From assembly GCA_030272585.1 (NCBI GenBank), contig BSYQ01000004.1, forward strand, positions 6,944,001 through 7,008,000: 64,000 nt of DNA, in the 5' to 3' direction. Of this stretch, positions 31,832 through 43,135 are shown one piece after another. Position numbers and translations under genes: made by a program. Position 1 is the stretch's first letter, and each line of letters begins with the position of its first letter. The notes under the pieces are model-generated. The model was not told the origin of the DNA. It saw only the letters and a list, made by a program, of their open reading frames with translations, and made no database searches. This DNA comes from Bryopsis sp. KO-2023. Taxonomy: Eukaryota; Chlorophyta; Ulvophyceae; Bryopsidales; Bryopsidaceae.

Positions 31832-34800
31832 AAGAGGAGGCTAGTGTTGGGTCAGCTAAGCCTCCAGATGATATTGAAATGAAAGAACCCACTACAAAAA
31901 CACCAGCCTCACTAAATGATGGTGTTCAAGAGACACCTGTGGTTGCAGCCCCTATTGCAACAGAACAGGAAGCATACACACTGGATGGGGTCACTCCAGG
32001 AGTGTTAATTCAAAAGAAAAAGCAGTCTCAAAAGAGAGTGGATAAACAAACAGAGGCCACTGTGAGTTTACCCACTAGAGTGGAAGGAAATGTTGAGGGA
32101 AAGGAACCAGTTCAGACTGCAGTAGCTCAGGCTACAGCAGCATATAGAGGATATGAACTGGCAGGATTTATTGGTGCAAAGAAAGCTACAGCATACATTG
32201 ATACAGGATCCACTGCTAACTATATTAGCATGGATGCAGTCAAGGAACTGGGACTACAATACAAACCACAAGAAACTCCTGTTAAGTTTCTAGATGGTAC
32301 AGAAAGGAAATCAGTGGGGAGATGTTTTGGCATCCCATTTGTCTGTGGAAAGATCCAGCTCTCATTTGATGCTGATGTCTTTCCAGACAGTAATCACCCA
32401 ATCCTACTGGGATTGCCCTGGCTCATACACTATAATCCCAAAGTGGATTTTAAGTCAGGAATAATCACAGTAAACAAGGGCAAAAAGAGTGTAAAATTAC
32501 CACTCTCAGTGATGCCTGAATATCAGCTCAAACCCACTGGAGCTACAGAACTTTCCTTTTGTTCTAGTGGCAGAATCAAAAGACAGATAGAAAAAGGGGA
32601 AATCAAACACATCATCATGGTGGTGATTAGGCCAGAGGATGAATCAAAGACTGGAGTAGAAACAATCCCAGAACAAAGGGAAGGGGATGATCTACAGAAA
32701 ATCCTGCAGGAGGATATGGATCCCAGGATTAAGGAAGTACTGACTCAGTACAGAAAAGTATTTGCAAAAGATTTGCCTAAGGGTGTACCTCCTACCAGGC
32801 TGGGTCATGAATTCAGGATTGATCTGGAGGAGGGTACAGAACCCATGTATAGACCCCTATACAAACTGTCTCCTCTTGAGTTAGATGAGGTTAAAAGACA
32901 GTTAGATTACCTGTTGGAGATGGATTTCATAGAACCATCACAGTCACCATTTGGGGCACCAATCCTGTTTGTCCCTAAGAAAGATGGAGGGCTCAGGATG
33001 TGCCTGGATTACAGATGGCTCAATAAGAAAACCATCAAAAACAGATACCCTCTGCCCTTACCAGAGGAGATGATTGACAGGGTACATGGGGCTAGATATT
33101 TCACTAAGATTGACCTGAGATCAGGCTACTGGCAGATGCCTCTAAGGGAAGAGGATAGGCCTAAGACTGCCTTCAGAAGTAGATTTGGACACTATCAGTT
33201 CAAAGTGCTTTCTTTTGGACTTACTAATGCTCCAGCACAATATATGAACATGGTTAATGACATCTTCAAGGATATGCTGGATATCTTTGTGCTGATCTTC
33301 ATTGATGATCTCTTAATCTATTCTAAGAGCATCTCTGAGCATGTAGAGCATTTAGCAGCAGTCTTAGCCAGGCTACAGAAGTATAGTCTGTTTGCCAAGG
33401 CCACCAAAAGTGAAATCTGTGTGAAGGAAACAGATTTCTGTGGATTTTGGTTGAGTGAAAAAGGGATCTCAGCAATGGATGTGAAAGTTAAGGCAATCAG
33501 GGATTGGAAGCCCTTAAAAACAGTTACTGATGTCAGAAGTTTTCTGGGGATGGTATCCTTCTATAGAAGATTCATCCCAGACTTTGCAAAGATAGCAGGC
33601 CCTCTGCATGACTTAACTAAGAAGGATGTCATGTGGGAGTGGGGCTCTGCTCAGGAACAAGCTTTTCAATCACTTAAAACTGCATTGATGGGGAAACCAG
33701 TGCTGATCCATCCTAATCCAGTGAAAGATTACACTGTGATTAGTGATGCATCTGGGGAAGCAACTGGAGGAGTCCTTTGTCAGGATCATGGCTCTGGATT
33801 ACAGCCCATAGCCTTCTGCAGTAGGAGATTATCAAAGTCAGAACAGAATTACTCAGTATATGAAAGGGAACTCCTGGGAATAGCCTACTGCTTGATGCAG
33901 TGGAGGCACTATTTAGAGGGCTGCCCAGGAGAAGTCACAGTCTTTACAGACCACCAGCCACTAACTAATTTCATGGATCAAAAGATGATGTCAAGACCCC
34001 AAGCCAGGTGGCTCAGGGCAGGACATTTCCTCAGCATCAAACCAAAAATTCAGTACATCCAAGGGAAACTGAATCTGGTTGCTGATGCACTATCAAGAAG
34101 TCTTCCAGCAGAGCAGGAACTCAAAGTAGTGAGTTCATTACAGCCTAGCACAGAAGAGATTACACTCTGGGAACAAGCAACACTGGCAGATGTTGAGATC
34201 AAGGACATCTACACTCAAATACTGGATGGGGAGAGAATTCCAGGCTATGGAATTAATGAATCAGGATTATTGATTTATCAAACTCAGGATGGACTTATGA
34301 AATTATGGGTTCCTCAGGAACTGAGGATGAAAGTCCTTACAGAAGGACATGATAATCAAATCTCTGGACATTTGGGAATAGAGAGAACTCTGGAGCTGAT
34401 GTCCAGGAAATACTACTGGACTAATATGAAAAAGGATGTCCAGGAATATGTCAGGACATGTAAGGTTTGCCAGCAAATGAAACCTGAGTTAAGAGCTCAG
34501 AAGGGATTGCTGCAACCTATTCCAGTAGCTGATAAGAAATGGGATCAGATCACTACTGATCTAGTGACTGATTTACCCCCTGTGGATGGATTTGATTCAA
34601 TTGCAGTGTTTGTTGATAGATTGACTAAGATGGTAAAGTTTATACCCTGCAGCAAAACAATAGATGCACCAGGGTATGCAAGGATATTCTTTGATCACAT
34701 CTTCAGGAATCATGGGATTCCCAGTGTGATAATCAGTGATAGGGACACTAGATTTGCTAGTAAATTCTGGCAGGAATTAATGAGATGTGTGGGGACTAAA

Positions 34801-35613
34801 GTAAGGATGTCCACAGCCTTCCATCCTCAAACAGATGGACAAAGTGAAGTCAGCATCAGAACATTAGAGAATTTCCTAAGACCCTATGTGGAAGAGCATC
34901 CAGAGACATGGATGCAGGGATTAGGGATGGCTGAATTTGCAGCCAACAATGCTGTACACACATCTACAGGATACAGCCCCTTCTACTTGATGTATGGGGT
35001 GCATCCTCAGCTGCCAGGAGATCTACTGGCTGGAAAAGCTCAAGCTGAAGCAGAATCAGTGCAAGAGATGATATCTCATATGCAGGAAGTCATCAATGAT
35101 GCCAAAGACAGATATAAGACAGCTCAAGAGAAGATGAGGCAGCAAGCTAATAAGAAAAGGAGGGATGTACAGTTTCAAGTGGGAGAAAAGGTGTTGCTCT
35201 CCACAAAGACATTGAATTTATCAGTCTTGAAACACATCCCAGCAAAAATCAGAAGAAGATATATAGGGCCTTTTGTTATTGCTGCTGCAGTGGGATCTGT
35301 GGCATATAGATTGGTGTTACCAGATGGATGGAAATTACATCCTGTATTTCATGTATCAAAGTTGAGAAAACTTCAGGAGAGTTCAAAGTTTCCTAGGGAG
35401 GTAATGGCACCTCCAGCAGAATTAGATTCTGAGGGAGAAGAAGAATTTGAAGTTGAGGCTGTAGTAAGACATAAGTTTTCAGGAAGAAAAAGGAGATTTT
35501 TAGTAGTCTGGAAGGGGTATCCACTTAGTGAAGCAACATGGGAACCCCAAGACAATTTACTAAATGCATCAGAGATCCTGGCTGATTATAAGAGGAGAGC
35601 TGGGATCAGGTAG
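31744..35613 (+). CDS. Element C pol
   Basis: 1289 codons. Aspartic protease (AYIDTGSTANYI), RT (FIDDLLIYS), RNase H (ISDASGEATGG), integrase zinc finger (CKVCQQMKPELRAQKG) and core (DLVTDLPP; FHPQTDGQSEVS), then a C-terminal chromodomain-like VVWKGYPLSEATWEP. The first residues overlap gag; the real start is set by frameshifting near the knuckle. Confidence 0.93.
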   Translation: MFSMWKHRAWGETVSQTVPSSESPEEGKLKEEASVGSAKPPDDIEMKEPTTKTPASLNDGVQETPVVAAPIATEQEAYTLDGVTPGVLIQKKKQSQKRVDKQTEATVSLPTRVEGNVEGKEPVQTAVAQATAAYRGYELAGFIGAKKATAYIDTGSTANYISMDAVKELGLQYKPQETPVKFLDGTERKSVGRCFGIPFVCGKIQLSFDADVFPDSNHPILLGLPWLIHYNPKVDFKSGIITVNKGKKSVKLPLSVMPEYQLKPTGATELSFCSSGRIKRQIEKGEIKHIIMVVIRPEDESKTGVETIPEQREGDDLQKILQEDMDPRIKEVLTQYRKVFAKDLPKGVPPTRLGHEFRIDLEEGTEPMYRPLYKLSPLELDEVKRQLDYLLEMDFIEPSQSPFGAPILFVPKKDGGLRMCLDYRWLNKKTIKNRYPLPLPEEMIDRVHGARYFTKIDLRSGYWQMPLREEDRPKTAFRSRFGHYQFKVLSFGLTNAPAQYMNMVNDIFKDMLDIFVLIFIDDLLIYSKSISEHVEHLAAVLARLQKYSLFAKATKSEICVKETDFCGFWLSEKGISAMDVKVKAIRDWKPLKTVTDVRSFLGMVSFYRRFIPDFAKIAGPLHDLTKKDVMWEWGSAQEQAFQSLKTALMGKPVLIHPNPVKDYTVISDASGEATGGVLCQDHGSGLQPIAFCSRRLSKSEQNYSVYERELLGIAYCLMQWRHYLEGCPGEVTVFTDHQPLTNFMDQKMMSRPQARWLRAGHFLSIKPKIQYIQGKLNLVADALSRSLPAEQELKVVSSLQPSTEEITLWEQATLADVEIKDIYTQILDGERIPGYGINESGLLIYQTQDGLMKLWVPQELRMKVLTEGHDNQISGHLGIERTLELMSRKYYWTNMKKDVQEYVRTCKVCQQMKPELRAQKGLLQPIPVADKKWDQITTDLVTDLPPVDGFDSIAVFVDRLTKMVKFIPCSKTIDAPGYARIFFDHIFRNHGIPSVIISDRDTRFASKFWQELMRCVGTKVRMSTAFHPQTDGQSEVSIRTLENFLRPYVEEHPETWMQGLGMAEFAANNAVHTSTGYSPFYLMYGVHPQLPGDLLAGKAQAEAESVQEMISHMQEVINDAKDRYKTAQEKMRQQANKKRRDVQFQVGEKVLLSTKTLNLSVLKHIPAKIRRRYIGPFVIAAAVGSVAYRLVLPDGWKLHPVFHVSKLRKLQESSKFPREVMAPPAELDSEGEEEFEVEAVVRHKFSGRKRRFLVVWKGYPLSEATWEPQDNLLNASEILADYKRRAGIR

Positions 35614-35869
35614 AAGTTAGATGCACTTTTGATTCTGTGGCTGAAGGATCAGGAATCCCAGAGACTAGGGGATGGGTTGCATAAGGGCAGTGAAGTGTTT
35701 TCTGAACTTCTGTGGGTTAAGGATTTTATGGGGATCTAATTATCCTTTCAGAAGTGCAGGGAGCTTGGGATTTGCATCACCCTAGTTCAGAGTTACTTTT
35801 ACAGAATCAGAAGGATGCATTTGATGGATACTTGGTGAGGGCACCAACTGCCCCCAGGGGGGAGGCAAT

Positions 35870-36383
35870 TGATACCAGCTGCTGACGTCCAGGGACGTCA
35901 GACGTCAAAAGCGTCATGCATCTGACGTCTGTGAAGCGTCAGATGCATCCCCGGTGAATGACAGCATCCTCCCAAGGAGGTACTACTGAACTACAGCGAG
36001 GAAACCACCGCAAGAGCACAGAGTCAAGACAGTGGTTCGATCAGCCAGATTAGGACTTGCGAGACTGAGGTCTTGTGTTCGAGTCTGAGTGGGAACGTGC
36101 TTTGGTCTGGGCCTGTGTGTGAGAGTGTGAGTGAGTCAGGAGTAGAACTGGCGGCTGTGAGTCAGGGTAGTGGGAGTGTTACGGGTGGTTAGTCACCCTC
36201 GGGAAAGTCGAACTGGGAGTTGAAATGATGGGACGCTTGATGTAACCTTGCTTTTCAGTGATCTGTTGGTGTGACCCCGAGTCTGTGACCCGTGCGATTT
36301 TGTGTGACTGTTCCGCCGCCGCCTCACTCTTTTCCGAGATAGGAGACGTCGCTCGTGGACGTCAGTCCTCCCGAGCGATAACA
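35870..36383 (+). repeat. Element C LTR (3' copy)
   Basis: 514 bp, matches 28600-29113; followed by the GAATC duplication. Confidence 0.95.
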
Positions 36384-36388
36384 GAATC

Positions 36389-37363
36389 ACACACGTGACC
36401 CGGTTGGTATGGTGCACCGCACTTGAAACGCAAACTGGCTGCTCTACGCCTCTCGAGTTCCTTGGGACTCAAGCCAAAAGAGCGTTTCTCATTTCCCCGA
36501 CGCATCCGCGTTGGTTGAGAATCACCACCACGACCTGGTGTGAAAGCCGGAGTCGATCGAAACTTCTTTCGACTATTCGACCGTTCTTTGCTCTTTTCGT
36601 TTGTTTCATTGCGCTTTTTGCTCTTTCTGTCCTCTTCGTCACTCTTCTGTGACAACACTGGCGTTCGCTCATCGTGCGAAACCCCTTTTGCCAACACATG
36701 AGATCGGAAACCCTCATACGAGGTCCATTCCTTTCCCGAAGTATCCGTTGCAACCGCTTCTTTCAACACACTGTGCAAGTTGCGGTGTAAGAACCAAATC
36801 TTGGTGATATCATCCACCTTGGTCTTACGCAGGGTAAAGTATGTGTCCATCTGACTAACATACTCTCCAGTGTCACACTTCCGATTGATATGGTCCCTGA
36901 ATGTGGCCAGTTTTTGAGTTATGGCATACTCTGTAGCCAACTCACCAAAACTACCATCATCCATGGCGGTACACATATCCTCCCACGATAGGGCACCTTG
37001 GGACACACTGTCCTCACCCACACGTGCAATGAGGTGTTTGATCCCCTTGGGACCCAAATAGGTTGGACCTATTTTACCCCACTCGGAACGAGGCACACCC
37101 TCAGCATTCCAGAAAATTTCTAAGGTCACCTTGTGCTCAGCCCATGGACATTGTCCATCGAACTTGTCCGGTTTTCCAACCGCGGACCTTTTAGCACCTC
37201 TGCGGCTTTCGACCTCTTTCTGAAAATTTTCTTGCTGGGTTCTCAACAAAACCAACTCCCTTTGCAACTCTGCAACTGTGGGAGCTACCACTTCTGGCTC
37301 CTCGGTCTGACCTCCGACCAAGTCTTGAACCTCAAGGCCAGTAGACCCCTCTGGTTGAGCCAT
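36389..37363 (-). pseudogene. Element A gag
   Basis: Fossil gag beginning MAQPEGSTGLEVQDL, with the capsid-like region (GKPDKFDGQCPWAEHK; TYFTLRKTKVDDI) and a knuckle near FKCGAPYQPGHVC. Element C sits at its downstream end. Confidence 0.92.
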
Positions 37364-38030
37364 TTTCCTCACACCTTCTATTGACCAAATAAAAGGGAAC
37401 ACACTCACTGAAGCTCTCCAAGCACTTCAGTACAACTGTACTCTTTCCACCATCCAAGACACAACTGCCCTTGGTATGCTATGTAGCACTAAGGCTTCTC
37501 GAGAGCACACACACACACACACTAGAGCTCTCTAGGGTCTTGATCTTAGCTCAAGGAGAATAAATCTCAGCAACCCCAGTCACAGCCCTCACTGATGTTT
37601 GTGGGTTTCCAGAAAAACCTCAGCCCACTTTCACTTGCTTATCCACCCAAAAGAAAACACCCCTTTGAGTAGCAACAAGCCCTATGGACCCAAACAAGCA
37701 CACAGCACCACCAAAACTCTCCAACACTTGTCTTAGGGTACTTGACCTGACCCTTACCCTAACCTAGGGTAAAACACTCAGTGAACAAGAAAACACCCCA
37801 AGTTTTCCTTCGCGAACCCAAACGAACCACTATAGGCCACCCTGAAAAACGTCAGGATCTTCAAACGCCCATAACTCGCTCGTCTGAACTCCGATAACAA
37901 AGCAACAAACTGTTCTGGAAAGCTCTTTTTCTGTAGATACTTTGTGCAACCTTGGAATCCCAATTCCGAGTCGTGTGCGAGCTGTAGCAGCCGAAAACGT
38001 GCGCTAATCGTCACTTGCTCCGAAACCAAC
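37364..38030 (-). other. Element A 5' leader and primer-binding site
   Basis: AT-rich leader with a CA run near 37510-37523. The primer-binding site TGGTTTCGGAGC (minus) lies at about 38018-38029, directly inside the LTR. Same site as in B and C. Confidence 0.8.
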
Positions 38031-38271
38031 TGTTTAGAACCTCTCCTGCACGACCTTGTCGCCAAAAGAAGCCCTCTGGACAGCCCCTTGAAGTCCTTTA
38101 ACCCTCCAACCCCATGGGTCCCATCAACCACGTGGAGGAACCTAGCAAGCTAGGCGGACACCCTGTCCAGTCACATCACCCATCAGGGGGGATGTGACAT
38201 CGACCACCCACTACACCACGCCACCCACATGGCTAGTGGAGGCGGCACACTCAGGCAAGGAGGGCATAACA
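38031..38271 (-). repeat. Element A LTR (5' copy)
   Basis: 241 bp, matches 13199-13438 apart from about two differences. Confidence 0.95.
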
Positions 38272-39630
38272 ATGTTGCATGGCGTCTGCACTGCCAGCTG
38301 CATCAGTTGGTTGTGCCTCTGTCGAATTCGGTGGAGGTGGTGGAGGTGGCACGAATTCAGTCGCTCGCTTCGGCGGAGGCATCAAGAACTTTCGTGACCC
38401 CAACTGCCACTGCATATTCATCTGTTTCTTGGATCTGTTCTGCCAAAGTTTTAATGGCACCTTAATTTCGCCCATAAATGCTTCAAAATCCGGATCCAAG
38501 GTAGTCTTGATTCGTGGTTTCCTTACACCTCCATCCGTGTTCCGTTGCCGCTTCCCCACCATTGCAGACTCCACTGCCGGGCATGGGGACAAATTAATCG
38601 TTTCTGGAGCCGAACCAGGAACCTCCGTTACACGTGCCAATCGTGCCTGGTCATTTCGATTCGCAGTGCGCTGTGGGCAACGATCAGCCCAATGGTCTGG
38701 TGCCTGACAAATGTAACACCGACCCGCAGGTGTTTGTTTATCGTTCTGACCTCCCAGTGGCACTTGATTACTGCCTGTCGCAATTGGTGGTCGACTACTG
38801 TTCTGCCAGTGCACAGTTGGCCGCTCTTTCCTTGTCTGTGTGGTTTGCTGCGCAGCCATTCGCGTCACCACATCCGTTAGCTTTCCAACTTGTGCTGCCA
38901 ATGATGCGATTTCCTGATTAACTGCCCCTGGTGCCGGTAGCGCCAGAAATGGAGTCGCCTGGAATGTTGGTGTAGGTGGTTCTTCCACACTCGATGCTTG
39001 TACTGGTCGAGGGAGGAGAGCTGGTGCTGGAGTGAGAGGAGAATCGGTCCTTATCCTTTGTTTGTATGTGATTATTTCAGCCGCCTGGGTGGCAAACTGT
39101 TTTGCCTTTTTGATTGTGTCAGGCATTTTGTTCATAACCTTCTCCTGTACATCCGATGCGAGTCCACGCAAAAACGCCTTGATCTGCTCCTGCTCAGAAA
39201 CGGCTCCTCCAGCTTTGTTGGTTACACGCTCGAATCGGAGGGTGTATGCTGCGACGGTATCACCGGCGGTCATCCGCACTTTGCGTAAGTCATCAGCGAA
39301 ATCCTGTACTAATCCCAGCAGCACAGCGCCCTCTTTCGCGAAGTTCGTCCGGATTTCACTCCAATCATACTTCGTCCGCCCGCGTGTATCCACTGTAATA
39401 GTGAGATTGACCAATCGCTCGCACCAGTGGCGATATTCCTTGATGCAAAAGAACGGAAGTCGTTTGGCCGCCATTTCGTCACTCCAGACTTGTGTTTTTC
39501 CCAGCCAACCTTCGAACGAGTCGAGAAAGTCATCTTCGAACGAGTCGAGAAAGTCATCTTCGAACGAGTCGAGAAAGTCATCTGGGTCCCGACATTGAGC
39601 GTTGAACTCGGGAACAGCCAATCCAGTGAG

Positions 39631-40095
39631 CAGAGATAGGACTTTACGGTTACGGTCACCGTAACCGGACCGTAACCACCGTAACCGGACCGTAACCGGA
39701 GTACAATTTTCGTCAGAAAATCGTACTTTTACGGCCGTAACCGTAGCACCGTACCACTCCGTACCGCTCCGTACCGGACCGTAACGACCGTAACGGCCGT
39801 AACAACCGTAAACCGTAGAAAGTGACCCCCGCAGGGTCCCGCGATTCCAAAGGAACCCAGGGGGATTCGAACCCGCGACCCTACTGACTGCAGCCTAACG
39901 CTTTAGCACTGAACCACGCTACTTCACGGTGATTTAGGGCCTACCGTAGTTATACCGTACCTGTTCCGTACCGTAAAAACAACATATTACTCCGGTTACG
40001 GTACGGAGTTACGGCCGTAGTACGGTGACCGTAACCCGACCGTAACCGGACCGGACCGGAGTCGGACCAAAAATTTGGCCCAAGTCCTATCTCTG
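39631..40095. mobile_element. MITE-3: hAT-like element with tRNA-like module and CCGTAAC array
   Basis: 465 bp. Terminal inverted repeats CAGAGATAGGACTT at both ends. 8-bp duplication CCAGTGAG (39623-39630 and 40096-40103). The interior is packed with CCGTAACCGGACCGTAACC-type motifs, plus one tRNA-like module. Termini and duplication length fit the hAT superfamily. Non-coding. Inserted in element D's gag. Confidence 0.92.
39858..39922 (-). other. tRNA-like module in MITE-3
   Basis: Minus strand: GCGTGGTTCAGTGCTAAAGC (good A box) and GCGGGTTCGAATCCCCC (good B box) with a possible anticodon loop CTGCAGT. The most tRNA-like of the modules, though acceptor pairing is poor. Confidence 0.72.
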
Positions 40096-40245
40096 CCAGT
40101 GAGACACTGGGCGAGCAGTTGAACGTCCATGAGCAGCGTGAGAGGCGAGCGTGACTGTCAGGGTAGGAGAGGGAGGGTCGTCCAGGGAGCTATCTGAATA
40201 CCAATAAGCAACACACCCAATCACCGACGCAACAACAGGTATCAA

Positions 40246-42980
40246 TTGCGATGTTGGTGCGCTCTTTTCCAATGCTATGTCCCAAAAGCCAAATATAAAA
40301 ACACCGGTCCCAAAATCCGGTCTGTCCGGTTTAACACTTCACGACACTGTTTCGACCCAGCTTGTCTTTCCGTCCTCAAAACGCTTGATGCGCGTCACTG
40401 GTCGACAACACTTTTTCACATAGAGCAATCAAGTCGTGTCCTGTTTTTCCAGCACAGTGTGGTGCGAAAGCTTTTCCTCGAAGGTATCGAAGACGAAGTC
40501 CGCCGACGGTTTGCTGCTTGACCACGTCGTTGTGGCGTCGGCCAAAGATATCACAAGGTAGTCAAAAAAATAGATGAATCGGAGAACAATATTCAATCCA
40601 AAAGGCCGTCAGAGCAAAGCAACTCTGCTTCCCCTTCTTGGCCACCAACTAAAGGATAAGACTCAATCAAAATCTTACAAAACGTTCATGTTCCACCCCA
40701 ATTAATAGTTCCACATCCAGTTTGACAGTAATAACCGATTAACTGTGACCCTCCATTCCTCCCACTATCCTAACCCTTTCCAACTAGAACACACAGTCAC
40801 TCCTCTCCTACACAACCGCAAAATCGAGTCATCGTAAATTAAATAGAACATAAATGTGAGTTTCCAACTCGGTTGCTTCGCAAGGACAAGGGCTGATTGT
40901 CAGAATTAAAAAAAGATGGTTACAAATCGACAGTCCAACTTGCCCAACCTTTAAAATCAAGTGATCAAAAGATCCTGCACACAATAATCTCCCTTGCACT
41001 TTTTTTTCAATTGGCTGTTTGATGATTATCCAGCCCCCCCCCCCCCCCCCCCCCCCCCCCACACACACACAAATATCAATAAGTTGAATGTAAGCATCCA
41101 ATGTCGCAATAAAGAACATGGGGAAAATCACTCATCGACTGTTTGTCCTAAAATACCAATTAATCAGCACTCACCATCTTTCCAGATTCAAAAATGTTGA
41201 TGGTTTGATACTAATGTGGAATTCCGGATTTTCCATTGGAACTTTCTTTTTGCTCTCTCACCTCTTTTTCCAAGGCGGACAGGAAATGATTGGCACAGGT
41301 GATGTTCAACTCCTGGAATGCGATATGCAGCTGTTGTGCATTGCCACAATCCTCCATGACTGACTATGGTGTAAGACACGATGTCCCCACCAGAAATCAC
41401 CACCACCAGCCTCAGGGAGCCTCAAGTTCGCTCCTTGCAGTTGCTCAAGGACATATGGATGCATATGTTTTTTGTTTTATTCTTTATTGCTTCCACTTTT
41501 ACACAACCAATCAATCATGCATTTGGCATTCTGAAAAAGCAATGGTTATCGATCCATTGATTGATTGTTATCTTTCTGTACATCAGTACTTTTTTCAGGG
41601 AACTTGCAGGCAAAATGAAAAAAAGACACTTTCCTCGACGGAGCAAGTTGTGGATCTCGCTTGAAAGTGGAAAGAGGACAAAAAAGAAGTCAAGGAAAAG
41701 AAAAAGAGTGGGGAAATTTTGGGTCTTTCCTGATATGTTTATTGGATTTGCAATGATGTATTGAACAAAACATGTAAAGGATTTGGAAAGAAGCAATGTG
41801 AGCTAAGGGCATTTATGAGGGGAAGAATAAAAATAAAAAAAGCAAAAAGCGAAAGGGAAATGAGGGTTTTGTGAGCAGTCGTCAGCTCATGGATTGATTC
41901 AACTTATCACGAGTTTGTTATTTTCCTCTTTTTGAAAAGCCTTTTTGCTGGCTCTTAAAAACACACTTGAAGAGCCAAATCAATGGAGGATAATCTTGTT
42001 GCTGCATGCAAACCTGAAGAAATGATTTGTGTTTCTGTGGAACAATTCATGGCCGCTGGAATGAGGCTTTGGAGTTGTTCCGCTCTTCGGGAAGGACATC
42101 CCGAAAAGGTGCAGCAGCAAAATTCTTATTCCCAGTTCAATTTTTTGATTTCATCCTGAGTAAGAAAACGTATTTTGTGCAGGAAAGTATGCGACAACCC
42201 CACCTGCTCTCTCATCGTTTTATCTGATGGAGCAGTTTTGTGGTGTAGGTGGTGTTTGTGTTTGAGGGCATTTTTTTTGCTGGATGATCCTTTGATTCTG
42301 ACTTACAGTAATTTGATCAATTGAAGTTTATCTCATCCAAAAGGACTCGGGCATCCAATCGACTCCTGCCACAGTCAACCAGGTGCGACTTGAAATCAAT
42401 GCACAATAAATTCCGTTTGGAAGGTGTGGCACAGAGATATTTACCTTCTGGGGTCAGTGCTATTTATTTCCCTGTTAAAGAGAGATAACAGAAAATTCTA
42501 TGCGAACCCAAAGTGAATGGAGCAAATGGCATTCAACGCACATGTGGTCAAATGGGGAAACAAGAGCAAGCAAAGGCTGGTGATGAACCCATTTTGTCAG
42601 TGGGCAGCCAGGATGTCGGTGACTTGAGGAGGGCTTGCGCTCAAATTCGTGGGCGAAAGAAAAGGCTGTGGTCTGGAAATCTCTGGCATCCCTGGAGCAA
42701 AAAAATGTACACCTTTGGAAAGAAAAAAAAAAGCATCGTGGCTTCAAGATATTGACCTGTAATCTCTCGGGGGATGGCAAGCAGCCTGGGTTCGGGGGGA
42801 AAGAAACAGAACATGATGCATGATCAGTTTCTGTCGGTCAAGGGCTGGAAAGAAAACAAATCGGATCAATCATGCAAGTGCTGATTTTTTTTACTAAACA
42901 CTTGTTTTCTTATTTTTGTTTTGCTCGGTTTGGGTGGGAAGATCGAGTACTTTTTGGAATTGGTTGGATGAGTAGGTGCA
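40246..42980. other. No gene recognised; poly-C/CA run
   Basis: Spacer with a poly-C run followed by CA repeats at about 41032-41072. Frames near 42500-42760 stay open but match nothing I recognise. Confidence 0.45.
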
Positions 42981-43135
42981 GGATGATGTGGGGAGTTCTT
43001 TCAAGATCAAATTTGAACAAACTCGTTTGGCTGTTGTAAAATAATAAGATGCATGTAGGAAGCATATCTTGGGAATGTCCCAGGACCATTGTTTCCACAT
43101 GGAAATGCAAGATTCCATATCTTCTCGATCTTTTC

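Larger units (their letters stand above)
28600..36383 (+). mobile_element. Ty3/gypsy chromovirus C, looks whole
   Basis: 7784 bp on the plus strand, opposite to host element A. LTRs 28600-29113 and 35870-36383, 514 bp each, apparently identical. Target duplication GAATC (28595-28599 and 36384-36388). Primer-binding site TGGTTTCGGAGC at 29118-29129, purine tract AGGGGGGAGG just before the right LTR. Gag and pol are two overlapping frames, pol being -1 relative to gag, an arrangement read by frameshifting in many Ty3 relatives. A very recent insertion. Confidence 0.96.
13199..38271 (-). mobile_element. Ty3/gypsy chromovirus A, fossil with four insertions
   Basis: Element A reads on the minus strand. 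Its LTRs (13199-13438 and 38031-38271, TG...CA) differ at about two positions, so it is young. Next to the right LTR is a primer-binding site reading TGGTTTCGGAGC on the minus strand, and a purine tract adjoins the left LTR. Parts, 5' to 3': gag (37.4 kb down to 36.4 kb), more gag (28.6-28.2 kb), protease (27.7-27.2 kb), RT/RNase H/integrase (18.4-15.9 kb), integrase tail with chromodomain (14.9-14.0 kb). It is interrupted by four insertions: MITE-1, MITE-2 (with B inside), a solo LTR and element C. The flanks at the two ends share no 5-bp duplication (CTGGG left, ATGTT right), suggesting recombination after insertion. Confidence 0.93.
38272..40245 (-). pseudogene. Element D gag fragment (LTR-retrotransposon fossil)
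   Basis: Minus-strand gag with a capsid-like region (TAGDTVAAYTLRFERV; IKAFLRGLASDVQEKV) and a CCHC knuckle CYICQAPDHWADRC. It holds three tandem copies of an 8-residue unit (DDFLDSFE, 24 bp each, about 39511-39582). Cut on the left by element A's LTR and interrupted by MITE-3. No LTR of its own seen; the family beyond Ty3-like is uncertain. Confidence 0.8.

Noticed and set aside
37778-38131. Small minus-strand frame overlapping the element A LTR
   Set aside because: Runs from leader into LTR; the same residues appear by chance at the other LTR.
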